From Vibrio fortis (GTDB lineage Bacteria; Pseudomonadota; Gammaproteobacteria; Enterobacterales; Vibrionaceae), in the NCBI RefSeq assembly GCF_000695685.1, contig NZ_JFFR01000005.1, forward strand, positions 1-64,000: a stretch of DNA of 64,000 bases, given 5' to 3'. How positions within the stretch are numbered: the stretch's first letter is position 1; each line of letters starts with the position of its first letter. Of the stretch, positions 40,471-49,834 are shown one piece after another. Made by a program: the position numbers and the translations under genes. A model generated the notes under the pieces. It did no database searches. It was not told where the DNA came from and was given only the letters and a program-made list of their open reading frames with translations.

Positions 40471-41856
40471 TTAGCCGGCAATTCCGCCTTTAGTCAGCTG
40501 GCTTGGGTTCAATAAGCTCGCCAGCTCTTCACGTGGGATGTCGGTTTCACGCTCTGCTACATCTAAGATTGGCAGGCCTTCTTTATACGCCTTTTTGGCG
40601 ATGTCTGCGGCTTTTAGGTAACCAATAACTGGGTTGAGCGCCGTCACTAGAATCGGGTTCTTCGCGAGGGCTTCATCAAGGTTATCTTGACGAACGGTGA
40701 AGGTAGCTACGGCTTTATCTGCCAGTGCCACCGAGCTGTTGCTCAGTAGTTCGATGCTCTCAAGCACATTGTGTGCAATGACAGGTAACATCACATTGAG
40801 TTGGAAGTTGCCAGATTGACCAGCGACTGTGATGGTGGTGTCGTTACCAATCACTTGCGCTGCCGCCATTGCTGCAGCTTCTGGAATCACAGGGTTTACT
40901 TTACCTGGCATGATAGAAGAGCCTGGCTGCAGAGCTTGGAGTTCAATTTCTCCAAGGCCAGCCAGTGGACCAGAGTTCATCCAGCGAAGATCGTTTGCGA
41001 TCTTCATGATCGCAACTGCTGCGGTTTTAAGCTGTCCAGATAGGGCAACGATCGCATCTTGGCTGCTGAGATTAAAGAAGAAGTTTTCGCTCGAACTGAA
41101 TTGCAATTTCGTTGTTTGAGATAGGTTGTGCGCGAAGGCATCTGCAAATCGCGGATCGGCGTTGATCCCGGTTCCGACGGCTGTTCCACCCTGAGCGAGT
41201 GCTTTTACTGCCTCCAAGCTCGATTCAATCCCTTGTTTTGCATGGTCAATTTGGAATTTCCAACCACCTAATTCCTGAGCGAGAGTGATTGGCATGGCAT
41301 CCATTAGGTGAGTGCGACCTGTTTTGACCACATCGGCAACCTGCATCTGTTTAGTGGCTAACACATCTGACAGGTGTGCAAGGGCTGGTAGTAGTTGCTT
41401 CTCTACCGTTAGTGCCACGCTGACTTGGATTGCTGTCGGTACAACATCGTTACTGCTTTGCCCCATATTCACATGGTCATTCGGACTAACATCACCTTGC
41501 AGTGCACGTGAAGCCAGCGTTGCGATAACCTCATTGGCATTCATGTTTGAGCTGGTGCCTGAACCCGTTTGATAGACATCGACAGGGAACTGTTCAAGGT
41601 GTTGGCCATCGATGATCTCTTGACTCGCATCGATAATTGCATGAGCAATATCGCCCTCAAGATGACCCAATTGTGCATTGGTATTTGCGGCTGCTTGTTT
41701 GATGAAAGCGAGCGCTTGAATGAAGCTTGCAGGCATTGTGTGCGAACTGAAAGAGAAGTTATCAGCGGCGCGCTGGGTTTGTGCTTGGTAAAGTGCATTG
41801 GCTGGCACTTTTACTTCACCCATGCTGTCTTTTTCGATTCGAAATTCTTGGGTCAT
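40471..41856 (-). CDS. fumC: Class II fumarate hydratase
   Basis: Iron-independent fumarase (461 residues) that interconverts fumarate and malate. Signatures are TGSGTSSNMNANEV near residues 96-109, GRTHLMDAMPITLAQE near 185-200 and the mobile loop GSSIMPGKVNP near 316-326. It lies 12 bases after the FagA-like gene, behind a near-perfect Fur box, so it should be made when iron is scarce and the Fe-S fumarases fail. The same fagA-fumC order is known in Pseudomonas. Confidence 0.95.
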   Translation of the reverse strand: MTQEFRIEKDSMGEVKVPANALYQAQTQRAADNFSFSSHTMPASFIQALAFIKQAAANTNAQLGHLEGDIAHAIIDASQEIIDGQHLEQFPVDVYQTGSGTSSNMNANEVIATLASRALQGDVSPNDHVNMGQSSNDVVPTAIQVSVALTVEKQLLPALAHLSDVLATKQMQVADVVKTGRTHLMDAMPITLAQELGGWKFQIDHAKQGIESSLEAVKALAQGGTAVGTGINADPRFADAFAHNLSQTTKLQFSSSENFFFNLSSQDAIVALSGQLKTAAVAIMKIANDLRWMNSGPLAGLGEIELQALQPGSSIMPGKVNPVIPEAAAMAAAQVIGNDTTITVAGQSGNFQLNVMLPVIAHNVLESIELLSNSSVALADKAVATFTVRQDNLDEALAKNPILVTALNPVIGYLKAADIAKKAYKEGLPILDVAERETDIPREELASLLNPSQLTKGGIAG

Positions 41857-41868
41857 GCTGGATCCTTG

Positions 41869-42249
41869 TTAGCCAAGTGGAGCTTGGACTTGTTGTAGGG
41901 TTTGTTGGAGCGGTAAATACTTTTGTTTACCGTTAGGTTGTTGGTAGTAGTGGCGCTTCAAACAAAATAGAGGCGTGTGAATCAAATCAAGGCAAACGCG
42001 ACGAAAGGTCAGGCTGCGTTGTGGTGACTCGATGGCTTCTATTAGGTGAAAGAACAGCTGACGGAGGAACAGCTCGCACAGCAGAATGTTTTCATGCTCA
42101 CTATCTTTTTCATACTGAAGCGCAAGCTCTAGACAGCAGTCAATGTAGCTTTGGACTGTTGATGGCTCATATCCCTCAACCACATCGGAAGCGAGAAAAC
42201 GGTCTTGTGCTTTGTAAAAAGTGGAATAGATAAGTTGTTGTTGCTGCAT
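41869..42249 (-). CDS. FagA-like protein (Fur-associated gene)
   Basis: A 126-residue cytosolic protein of mostly helical character, without signal or membrane segments. Visible are DCCLELALQYEKDSEHENIL and FRRVCLDLIHTPLFCLKRHYY, with a Gln-rich C-terminus. In Pseudomonas aeruginosa the Fur-regulated operon fagA-fumC-orfX-sodA begins with a protein of similar size. Position, size and the Fur box make this the counterpart. I cannot confirm homology by alignment. It is co-transcribed with fumC. Confidence 0.6.
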   Translation of the reverse strand: MQQQQLIYSTFYKAQDRFLASDVVEGYEPSTVQSYIDCCLELALQYEKDSEHENILLCELFLRQLFFHLIEAIESPQRSLTFRRVCLDLIHTPLFCLKRHYYQQPNGKQKYLPLQQTLQQVQAPLG

Positions 42250-42275
42250 TAATCTCTCACCATCGTTAATTAGAT

Positions 42276-42294
42276 GTTAATGATAATTATTATC
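42276..42294. promoter_or_regulatory. Fur box upstream of the fagA-like gene and fumC
   Basis: The 19 bases from G42276 to C42294 match the Fur consensus GATAATGATAATCATTATC at 17 positions. They lie 27 bases upstream of the start codon at 42249. Confidence 0.88.
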
Positions 42295-42340
42295 AAATGA
42301 AATATTAAAAACAACCCTTTCTTTTCATAAATGGCGGGAC

Positions 42341-42375
42341 AAAAAGAAAAAGCCGACACATGACGCATCGGCTTT
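42341..42375 (-). terminator. Intrinsic terminator after the ActP-like gene
   Basis: AAAGCCGA pairs with TCGGCTTT around about eleven bases, then T-rich sequence on the minus strand. A separate hairpin, AACCAGTGC with GCACTGGTT at 42381-42416, lies just before it. Confidence 0.85.
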
Positions 42376-42444
42376 CTGAGAACCAGTGCCTAATCCCTAC
42401 AATGTAAGCACTGGTTTGTTTTAATCTCTTGCGAGAGTTGTTGC

Positions 42445-44148
42445 TTAGTGGTCGTGAGCTGCACCAGCACCTTTAGGGTAACGGATGTTCTCTACCATCT
42501 CTTGTACATCTTGTGGTACTTCAGCTGTAACCTTGTTCACTGCGATAGATACTACAAAGTTCAGACACATACCTAGCGTACCGATGCCCTCTGGGCTGAT
42601 ACCGAACCACCAGTTGTCTGGCGTGCTTGCTGCTGGATTGATGAACTTGAAGTAGATGATGTATGACGCTGTGAATAGGATACCCGCCAACATACCTGCA
42701 ATTGCACCTTCCTTGTTCATCTTCTTGTAGAAGATACCTAGGATAATCGCTGGGAAGAAGGATGCTGCGGCTAAGCCGAATGCAAACGCTACTACCTGTG
42801 CTACGAAGCCTGGTGGGTTAATACCCAAGTAACCTGCACCAATAATCGCGACCATTGCTGCCAGACGAGCGGCTAACAATTCCTGCTTGTCGGTCATGTT
42901 TGGTCTAAACCCTTTCTTCAACAAGTCATGCGAGATGGATGTTGAGATTACCAGTAGTAGGCCTGCGGCTGTTGATAGTGCGGCTGCAAGGCCACCGGCT
43001 GCCAGTAGTGCTACAACCCAGTTTGGTAGTTTCGCTAGCTCTGGAGAAGCCAGTACGATGATGTCACGGTTGATCTTCATCTCGTTGCGCTCATCGCCCG
43101 AGTAGAACATCTTGCCATCGCCGTTCTTATCTTCCCAGCCTACTAGACCAGTGCTTTCCCAGTTTTTATACCAGCTTGGTGCTTCTGCTGCAGGAACACC
43201 TTGCATGTCTGGACCGTTGATTGTCTCAATCATATTTACACGAGCAAACGCGGCTACACCTGGTGCTGTTGTGTAAAGTAGTGAGATGAACAGTAGTGCC
43301 CAACCTGCTGAGATACGTGCATCACGTACTTTTGGTACAGTGAAGAAACGGATGATTACGTGTGGTAGACCCGCAGTACCCACCATTAGAGCAGCACAGA
43401 TGAAGAATACATCCACCATGCTCTTATTACCTTCGGTATAGGCGGTAAATCCGAGTTCTTCGGTTAACCCATCCAGTTTATCGAGCAGGTAAACATCCGT
43501 TCCTGAGATAGTTGAACCCATACCGATTTGTGGAAGAGGGTTACCTGTCATCATGATTGAGGTAAAGATAGCTGGCACAAGGAAAGCGAAAATGAGGACA
43601 CAGAATTGAGCTACCTGCGTATAAGTGATGCCTTTCATGCCGCCAAGTACTGCGTAGAAGAACACAATACCCATACCGATGATGATACCTAGGTTGATAT
43701 CAACCTCTAGGAAACGCGAGAATACAACGCCTACACCACGCATTTGGCCTGCAACGTACGTGAATGATACGAAGATCGCACAGAATACCGCTACCATACG
43801 CGCTGTTTTCGAGTAGTAACGCTCACCGATGAAATCAGGAACCGTAAACTGGCCGAACTTACGTAGGTAAGGTGCTAAACAGAGTGCAAGTAGTACATAA
43901 CCACCTGTCCAACCCATTAGATATACCGCACCGTCGTAACCAACGAATGAGATGATACCTGCCATTGAGATGAATGATGCTGCCGACATCCAGTCCGCGG
44001 CTGTTGCCATGCCGTTTGCTACCGGGTGTACACCACCGCCTGCAACGTAGAACTCACTGGTTGAGCCAGCACGAGCCCAGATAGCAATGCCGATGTAGAG
44101 TGCAAAAGTGATGCCGACGAGAATAAACGTCCAAGTTTGAATATCCAT
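42445..44148 (-). CDS. Cation/acetate symporter (ActP-like, SSS family)
   Basis: A 567-residue sodium:solute symporter with about 13 membrane helices. Family hallmarks are FYVAGGGVHPVANGMATAAD near residues 33-52, MSAASFISMAG near 54-64 and GGLAAALSTAAGLLLVISTS near 375-395. It pairs with the small subunit gene 11 bases upstream, an arrangement of acetate/pyruvate symporters. Acetate is the likeliest substrate given nearby acs, crbS and crbR. The gene ends with a His-containing tail. Confidence 0.85.
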   Translation of the reverse strand: MDIQTWTFILVGITFALYIGIAIWARAGSTSEFYVAGGGVHPVANGMATAADWMSAASFISMAGIISFVGYDGAVYLMGWTGGYVLLALCLAPYLRKFGQFTVPDFIGERYYSKTARMVAVFCAIFVSFTYVAGQMRGVGVVFSRFLEVDINLGIIIGMGIVFFYAVLGGMKGITYTQVAQFCVLIFAFLVPAIFTSIMMTGNPLPQIGMGSTISGTDVYLLDKLDGLTEELGFTAYTEGNKSMVDVFFICAALMVGTAGLPHVIIRFFTVPKVRDARISAGWALLFISLLYTTAPGVAAFARVNMIETINGPDMQGVPAAEAPSWYKNWESTGLVGWEDKNGDGKMFYSGDERNEMKINRDIIVLASPELAKLPNWVVALLAAGGLAAALSTAAGLLLVISTSISHDLLKKGFRPNMTDKQELLAARLAAMVAIIGAGYLGINPPGFVAQVVAFAFGLAAASFFPAIILGIFYKKMNKEGAIAGMLAGILFTASYIIYFKFINPAASTPDNWWFGISPEGIGTLGMCLNFVVSIAVNKVTAEVPQDVQEMVENIRYPKGAGAAHDH

Positions 44149-44159
44149 GTTCTAAACCT

Positions 44160-44426
44160 CTAGTCTTCCTGTACGTTGTATTTCTTGTCGAGCGCATTCA
44201 TACGCACTACGTAAACAAAGATTAAGGCGACAAAGGTGTAGATCGACCCTTGTTGAGCGAACCAAAACCCTAGCTTGAAACCGCCTAGTTGTACGGTGTT
44301 AAGCGCATCGACAAATAAGATGCCTGCGCCGTAAGACACTGCAAACCAGATGGCCAGCAGGGTCCCCATAATTCCCAAGTTTTCCTTCCAATAGGCTTGA
44401 GCATGTTCTGTTGATTCGAACGCCAT
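44160..44426 (-). CDS. Sodium/substrate symporter small subunit (DUF4212)
   Basis: An 88-residue membrane protein with two hydrophobic helices (around LLAIWFAVSYGAGILFVDA and IYTFVALIFVYVV). It is the usual partner of ActP-like symporters. The start is the ATG before AFESTEHAQAYW, with AAAGGAG at a good distance. The longer frame lacks a ribosome site. It is first in a two-gene operon with the symporter. Confidence 0.88.
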   Translation of the reverse strand: MAFESTEHAQAYWKENLGIMGTLLAIWFAVSYGAGILFVDALNTVQLGGFKLGFWFAQQGSIYTFVALIFVYVVRMNALDKKYNVQED

Positions 44427-44774
44427 TGCCTTCTCCTTTCTTCCGATTCCGTAGAATGTTTGTGTTAACGTAATGTTACGATTTGAAATATAGCAAGGGG
44501 CGGTCAAGGGATCTGTGCAACTTTAGTCGGGGCGAAAAGAGTAGGAAGTCTTTGTTTTATGGGGCTTACAACGCACCTTGACCCAAAAATGTGATGTTGC
44601 AATGTTGTTAAATTAGCCAAAGGTCTAACGAAATGTCGATTTTTGATGAGATAAAACTCAAAAGGAGGACGATTTTTATTTTATCGATGAAGATTCGGTG
44701 CGTTGAAGGAGTGTTTGGGGAAATGAGGGAGTGGAATTGCCCTCAGCCAACAAAGGCTGAGAGCAATTAAAGCC
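44427..44774. other. Region upstream of the symporter operon (348 bases)
   Basis: Expected to hold the symporter promoter and any CrbR site, but no consensus for CrbR is known to me. A TGTGA half-site at 44590-44594 lacks its partner. The 3' hairpin of the MarC gene ends the region. Confidence 0.55.
44735..44768 (-). other. 14-bp hairpin after the MarC gene
   Basis: AATTGCTCTCAGCC pairs with GGCTGAGGGCAATT with one G:U. No T-run follows on the minus strand, so it is a strong stem without the classic terminator tail. It may block 3' exonucleases. Confidence 0.6.
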
Positions 44775-45401
44775 TTACAGGTAGAAGTCTTTGATACCCA
44801 TCAGAAGGTTATTTACCGCAACCGCCGCTAGAATCAAACCCATGACACGGCTGATGATTGCGGCACCGACATTACCAATCACCTTCTGAATCTTAGTGGC
44901 GCCCAGTAGCAGCAGCAAGGTGATAACCAGCACCAACACCATAACCCCTGCGGTAATGCTCTGGTCAATCAGTGAGTAGCGGTTATTGTCCGTCAGCATC
45001 ACAATCGCCATCATGGCGCCGGGTGAGGCAATGGAAGGTATCGCCAGTGGGTAGACAGCGAGATCCGCGAGTTGCTTACTGCATACCTCTTCTGAGATTT
45101 TCTGTTCTTGCTCTGGTTTACTCTCACCAAAAATCATGGTTAATGCGAATAACAGCAGCACCAGTCCACCGGCAGCTTGGAAGGCGGGTAATGGAATCTG
45201 CATCGCTTCAAGAAGCAGTTGGCCTGCGATAAGGAAAAAGAGTAGTACACCGGTTGCGATGGCGATCGCCTTAAGGGCAACGGCGCGGCGCTGTTTTGGT
45301 GTGAGGTGCTGTGTTTGTGATAGGTAAACAGGAACGGAGCCAATTGGGTCGATGACCGCCCAAAGAACAACAAACTGAGTAATGATGATACTAGTAAGCA
45401 A
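44775..45401 (-). CDS. MarC family integral membrane protein
   Basis: A 208-residue protein with six hydrophobic helices. MarC features are VVLWAVIDPIGSVPVYL near residues 11-27 and LAIPSIASPGAMMAIVML near 118-135. The family was once linked to antibiotic resistance, but that has not held up and the substrate is unknown. It lies between the symporter operon and crbR with its own flanking gaps. Confidence 0.88.
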   Translation of the reverse strand: MLTSIIITQFVVLWAVIDPIGSVPVYLSQTQHLTPKQRRAVALKAIAIATGVLLFFLIAGQLLLEAMQIPLPAFQAAGGLVLLLFALTMIFGESKPEQEQKISEEVCSKQLADLAVYPLAIPSIASPGAMMAIVMLTDNNRYSLIDQSITAGVMVLVLVITLLLLLGATKIQKVIGNVGAAIISRVMGLILAAVAVNNLLMGIKDFYL

Positions 45402-45515
45402 GGAAAATCTCCCAGAGTTGATGACAGAGGGATAAGGCCGCTAATCTGCAGCCTTTAGATTATAGCGGCTATTATTCCTTTTAAGTCATCACTGTGTGAG
45501 ATGTTACGAAATAGC

Positions 45516-46160
45516 CTAACTTTCCGTTTCCATCTGCTGTAACAAGATAACCGCCTGAGTACGGTTTTTCACATCCAGTTTGCGGAAGATAGCGGTCATA
45601 TGAGCTTTGATGGTTGCTTCAGAAACATTGAGCTCGTAAGCAATTTGTTTGTTAAGTAGACCATCAGAGAGCATGCCCAATACTTTGTATTGCTGTGGTG
45701 TTAGGGTTGCAATCTTTTCTGCTAAGTCGCTGCAAGCTGCGTTATTGGTGATCAAGCCCTCTGGGAAGAATGGGTCGCCGTTCAACACTTGATTGAGAGC
45801 ACTCACCAGTTCGCGCATATCACTCGATTTAGGGATAAAGCCAAACGCACCATGGCTCTTCACCTGAGTCACAACGCTAGCATCCTCGCTGGCAGAGATA
45901 ACAACAATAGGTAAATCTGGGTACTCAGCACGTAGCTGAATCAAACCGGACATGCCGTTGGCACCCGGCATTTTGAGGTCGAGCAGCAGCAGATCTGGCT
46001 CGTCTTCTTTTTTGAGAAGTGTCAACAAAGCGTCTAGAGAGTCCGCTTCTAGAAGGTTCGCGCCACTGATCGCCATATGCACTGACTGAAACAAGGCGTT
46101 ACGAAACAGAGGGTGGTCATCAGCAATGATGATGGTATAGGTCGAGTCCATGACGTTCAT
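45516..46160 (-). CDS. crbR: LuxR-type response regulator CrbR
   Basis: A 214-residue two-component regulator. The receiver domain has acidic pair ADD near residue 13-15 and phospho-accepting D61 in LLLLDLKMPG. The C-terminal LuxR-type helix-turn-helix includes LLNKQIAYELNVSEATIKAH. The gene is unlinked to a kinase of its own but shares the neighbourhood with the orphan hybrid kinase CrbS, as in V. cholerae. There CrbR activates acs. An ATG three codons in is an equally possible start. Confidence 0.85.
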   Translation of the reverse strand: MNVMDSTYTIIIADDHPLFRNALFQSVHMAISGANLLEADSLDALLTLLKKEDEPDLLLLDLKMPGANGMSGLIQLRAEYPDLPIVVISASEDASVVTQVKSHGAFGFIPKSSDMRELVSALNQVLNGDPFFPEGLITNNAACSDLAEKIATLTPQQYKVLGMLSDGLLNKQIAYELNVSEATIKAHMTAIFRKLDVKNRTQAVILLQQMETES

Positions 46161-46290
46161 ACTTTTAACAATTTAGTTAACATTTATTATTGACCCGATT
46201 GACTATGCGGACAATATTTATGCACTAAAAGTCTGAAGCATATCCACTTTTGCTGAGAGGCGAGTATGGAAAGGTTTTATAAAAATGTAA

Positions 46291-46332
46291 AAGCCACGTT
46301 TCAGTTCTCATTTGAGAAATAAAACGTGGCTT
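46291..46332 (-). terminator. Terminator after dsbD with a nested stem
   Basis: AAGCCACGTTT pairs with AAACGTGGCTT, and its loop holds a second stem (TTCTCA with TGAGAA). A T-rich stretch follows on the minus strand. Confidence 0.85.
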
Positions 46333-46354
46333 GTATTCTATCAACGCAGTGCTG

Positions 46355-48178
46355 TTATAGCTGGTGGCTTTGCATGTGTTTTAAGAAGGTTTCAGCGTTC
46401 ATAAAACCGGTCACACGAGCATTTGGAACATGGTTACCCTTACCGTCCCAGAACTCAATAGTTGGTAAACCAAGGACCTGCATTTGTTTAAGCAGTTCAA
46501 TATCTTGAGGTAAGTTTTTGGTCACATCAGCTTGCAGTAGAACAAAACCAGAAAGCTTGTTTTCAACATCGGCTTGGTGGAAGGTGTACTTCTCAAACTC
46601 TTTACACGCGACACACCAGTCGGCATAGAAATCGAGCATCACCGGCTTACCTAACTTCTTCGCTTCGATAAGTTGGATCTCAAGCTCTTCAACGGTATTG
46701 ATACGCGCAAACTCAATTTGAGCAGTCTGTTCGACACTCTTTTCTGCAAACCAGTAATTTAGTGCAGGTTGTGCAGAAGCAAACAGACCAAGCATGGCAA
46801 TGATGCCGACTGCGCTCTGTTTCCAGCCACCAAACGGCAGGGAGTTTTTGCTGTGATACAACCAACCAAAGGCCACAAAGCCAAGCGCTGACCACAATAC
46901 AGTTGCCCAAAGCTCAGGAAGAATGCGCTCTAATAGGAAGATAGGCGCTGCCAGTAGAATAAAGCCAAATACGATTTTGACCTTGTCCATCCAGCTACCC
47001 GCTTTTGGTAGTAGCTTATTGCCGAATACCGCCACCAAGATGAGTGGAATACCCATACCCATGGCTAACGCGTACAGAGCAATTGCACCGGTAAATAGGT
47101 CGCCACTTTGAGCAACATACAGCAGCGCACCCGAGAGTGGGGCTGTAGTACAAGGCGAACATACCAAGCCAGAGATCGCACCCATTGCAAACACACCTAG
47201 GGTATTGCCGCCTTGCTGCTTGTTGCTCTGATTATTGAGCCAAGTCTGAACACTGCTTGGAAGTTGCAGGTTGTAAACGCCAAACATCGACAGTGCCAAT
47301 GCCACGAATAGAACACTTAAGCCAATTAGTACATAAGGGTGCTGCATTGCAGCTTGGAACTGCATACCCGCAGATGCCACAACAAGACCAAGCAAGGTGT
47401 AGGTGAGGGCCATACCTTGTACATAGATGAACGACAGCATCAGAGCACGGCCTTGGCTTAGCTTACCGCCACCCAACACAATGCCAGTCAGAATAGGGTA
47501 CATAGGCAGAACACATGGCGTGAAGGCGAGACCAACCCCAAGAGCTAGGAATAGCAGCGGTGTCCACCAACTGTCACCGAGCTGTTCAGCAAGGCCAGCT
47601 TCTTTTGAAACTGGATCCGCGCTGCGCTCTTCTGCGATAGGTGTCGAAGTTGGTTGTGTTGATACCTCGGTCTTAGCAGAGTTACTGGCTGTATTCGTCG
47701 CGACATCTGTCGACGGCGTGAATGGCTCGATGTCGATGACACGAATTTCAGGTGGGTAACAGAAACCAGCTTTGGCACAGCCCTGGTACTTAACGATAAG
47801 CTGCGAGCCATCTTGGTAGCTCTGCAGTGGGACTTGCACAAACAGTGGTTGGGTATAAATGCTCACCTCGCCAAAAAACTCATCTTGGTAAGGTTGCCCG
47901 TTTTCCATCTCCACAGGGCCGATAGCGAGATTTTGACCTGTAAAATCAAGACTGTGTTGATAGAGGTAGTAGTCCTCTTTTACTTGCCAGTCGATAAGCA
48001 CTTTACCGTCTTGCTGGTAGTAATTAAAAGGGAATGCCTGATCAACAGGAACAAAGCTATTGGCTGAGTCGAGTTCAAGTCCTTGGTCGTTATTGCCAAA
48101 GAGAGCATAGGCTGAATGGGACAAACTAAGCAGTCCAACACACAGCGTGATGAGAAATGCGCGCATAAGTGAAGTCAT
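46355..48178 (-). CDS. dsbD: Thiol:disulfide interchange protein DsbD
   Basis: DsbD passes electrons from cytoplasmic thioredoxin across the membrane to periplasmic DsbC, DsbG and CcmG. The 607 residues give a signal peptide ending SHSAYA and a periplasmic alpha domain with a cysteine pair in the [15 protein letters not shown] segment. The eight-helix beta domain follows ([12 protein letters not shown] and [10 protein letters not shown]). The C-terminal thioredoxin-like gamma domain has [10 protein letters not shown]. All three redox pairs are present. It follows dcuA in the aspA-dcuA-dsbD order also seen in E. coli. Confidence 0.96.
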   Translation of the reverse strand: MTSLMRAFLITLCVGLLSLSHSAYALFGNNDQGLELDSANSFVPVDQAFPFNYYQQDGKVLIDWQVKEDYYLYQHSLDFTGQNLAIGPVEMENGQPYQDEFFGEVSIYTQPLFVQVPLQSYQDGSQLIVKYQGCAKAGFCYPPEIRVIDIEPFTPSTDVATNTASNSAKTEVSTQPTSTPIAEERSADPVSKEAGLAEQLGDSWWTPLLFLALGVGLAFTPCVLPMYPILTGIVLGGGKLSQGRALMLSFIYVQGMALTYTLLGLVVASAGMQFQAAMQHPYVLIGLSVLFVALALSMFGVYNLQLPSSVQTWLNNQSNKQQGGNTLGVFAMGAISGLVCSPCTTAPLSGALLYVAQSGDLFTGAIALYALAMGMGIPLILVAVFGNKLLPKAGSWMDKVKIVFGFILLAAPIFLLERILPELWATVLWSALGFVAFGWLYHSKNSLPFGGWKQSAVGIIAMLGLFASAQPALNYWFAEKSVEQTAQIEFARINTVEELEIQLIEAKKLGKPVMLDFYADWCVACKEFEKYTFHQADVENKLSGFVLLQADVTKNLPQDIELLKQMQVLGLPTIEFWDGKGNHVPNARVTGFMNAETFLKHMQSHQL

Positions 48179-48302
48179 CTTGATTAAGTTAACAGCGATA
48201 TTAACTTAATCAGACCTTATTGCTGACTAATAAGTTTCAAATTGCCGATTTTATTATAAAAATGTTTTCGTTATACCGGGCTTACTAGAGATAGCGGCAA
48301 AT

Positions 48303-48328
48303 AAAAAAGGAAGCCGAGGCTTCCTTTT
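48303..48328 (-). terminator. Intrinsic terminator after dcuA
   Basis: GGAAGC/GCTTCC stem flanked by A and T runs. On the minus strand the stem ends in TTTTTT. Confidence 0.9.
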
Positions 48329-48350
48329 AAAAATAACAGATTAATTCTGA

Positions 48351-49658
48351 TTAGATGAACAAGCCACCGAAGCCAAAACCTAGCGCAACTGCTGTCGCGA
48401 TAGTCACCACACCTGGGATAAAGAATGGGTGGTTGAACACAAGTTTGCCGATACGAGTCGAGCCTGTGTCATCCATCTCAACCGCTGCAAGCAGAGTTGG
48501 GTAAGTTGGCAGAACAAACAGTGCACTTACTGCTGCAAATGACGCCACTGCAGTAAGAGGCGCTACGCCAATTGCCAGTGCTGCAGGCATAAGAGCAACA
48601 GTGGTTGCACCTTGAGAGTAAAGCAGCATAGAAGCAAAGAATAGAACCAGTGCCAGCATCCAAGGGTAATCAGATAGTAGAGCACCTGCTACGTCTTTGA
48701 TCTCTGCAACGTGCGCGTTTACAAACGTTGAACCTAACCAAGCCACACCAAGTACACATACACATGCAGTCATACCAGAGCGGAATGTTGGTGCTGAAGA
48801 GATCTTCGCCGCGTCGATTTTCGTGAACAGTACAATCGCCGCTGCTGCTGCTAGCATCACAGACATGATCGCTTCATTACGACCTAGCGCTGGGTTTTCA
48901 ATCAGGCCCACAGAGCTAGAGATCGCCGCCGCGTAGCAAACAACAAAGCCGATCGCCGCTAGGAAGATGTAAGTCGCTTTCTTCGCTGTTGGTAGAATCT
49001 CACGCTTTTCTTCTGTTGCTAGTTTGATGAGACCTTTCTCTAGACGTTCTTGGTATACAGGATCGTCTTTAAGTTCGCTGCCCATGTAGTTCGCAACAAC
49101 AGCACCAACCATACAAGCGATGAAGGTTGTAGGAATACAAACCATCAGCAGTGTTAGGTAATCAACACCGAACGGCGCTAGCATCGCAGCAAAGGCAACA
49201 ACCGCTGCTGATATTGGAGAGGCTGTGATCGCAATCTGAGACGCGACAACCGCAATCGATAGTGGACGAGATGGACGAACACCTTGGCCTTTAGCAACTT
49301 CTGCAATCACAGGCAGTGTTGAGAACGCTGTGTGACCCGTGCCCGCCATCAATGTCATCAAGAACGTCACGATAGGAGCATAAAAAGTTATGCGTTCAGG
49401 ATGTTTGCGTAAAAAGTTTTCTGCAATCTGAACCAACCAGTCCATACCGCCTGCGACTTGCATAGCTGCAATAGCAGTGATAACCGACATGATGATCAGA
49501 ATAACGTCGATAGGGATAAAAGATTGACTGGTTGGAACGCCAAGGATTAGCGACAGAGCGATAACACCCGCACCGCCGGCAAAACCGATACCAATACCGC
49601 CAATTCTGGCTCCCAAAAAGATAAAGAGTAGGACAACGAATAGTTCTACTGCAATCAT
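48351..49658 (-). CDS. dcuA: Anaerobic C4-dicarboxylate transporter DcuA
   Basis: A 435-residue membrane protein of about ten helices, starting MIAVELFVVLLFIFLGARIGGIGIG. It exchanges aspartate, fumarate and succinate. The placement immediately downstream of aspA favours DcuA over the fumarate-induced DcuB, and length agrees with both. With AspA it brings in aspartate, deaminates it to fumarate and exports succinate after fumarate respiration. Confidence 0.93.
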   Translation of the reverse strand: MIAVELFVVLLFIFLGARIGGIGIGFAGGAGVIALSLILGVPTSQSFIPIDVILIIMSVITAIAAMQVAGGMDWLVQIAENFLRKHPERITFYAPIVTFLMTLMAGTGHTAFSTLPVIAEVAKGQGVRPSRPLSIAVVASQIAITASPISAAVVAFAAMLAPFGVDYLTLLMVCIPTTFIACMVGAVVANYMGSELKDDPVYQERLEKGLIKLATEEKREILPTAKKATYIFLAAIGFVVCYAAAISSSVGLIENPALGRNEAIMSVMLAAAAAIVLFTKIDAAKISSAPTFRSGMTACVCVLGVAWLGSTFVNAHVAEIKDVAGALLSDYPWMLALVLFFASMLLYSQGATTVALMPAALAIGVAPLTAVASFAAVSALFVLPTYPTLLAAVEMDDTGSTRIGKLVFNHPFFIPGVVTIATAVALGFGFGGLFI

Positions 49659-49799
49659 AGTAACACCTCATTTTTAGATTTTATTATCTGAAAACTCGCC
49701 ACTGAGTGTTCAAATAATAGAACCTTGGCTAGAAGCCGATGTAAGAATTTGTCTCGCTATAAAACCACTTCAAAGTTATGGTTAATCGTTTTCGGGACT

Positions 49800-49823
49800 A
49801 AAAAAGGGCTCCGTTGGGAGCCC
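49800..49823 (-). terminator. Intrinsic terminator after aspA
   Basis: GGGCTCC pairs with GGAGCCC and is followed by TTTTTT on the minus strand. Confidence 0.92.
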
Positions 49824-49834
49824 TACATTTAAAC

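Noticed and set aside
42381..42416. Second hairpin after the symporter gene as a riboswitch
   Set aside because: It lies 3' of the operon. It is more likely a stabilising stem before the terminator.
44590..44605. CRP-like TGTGA upstream of the symporter operon
   Set aside because: The second half-site is absent at the required spacing.
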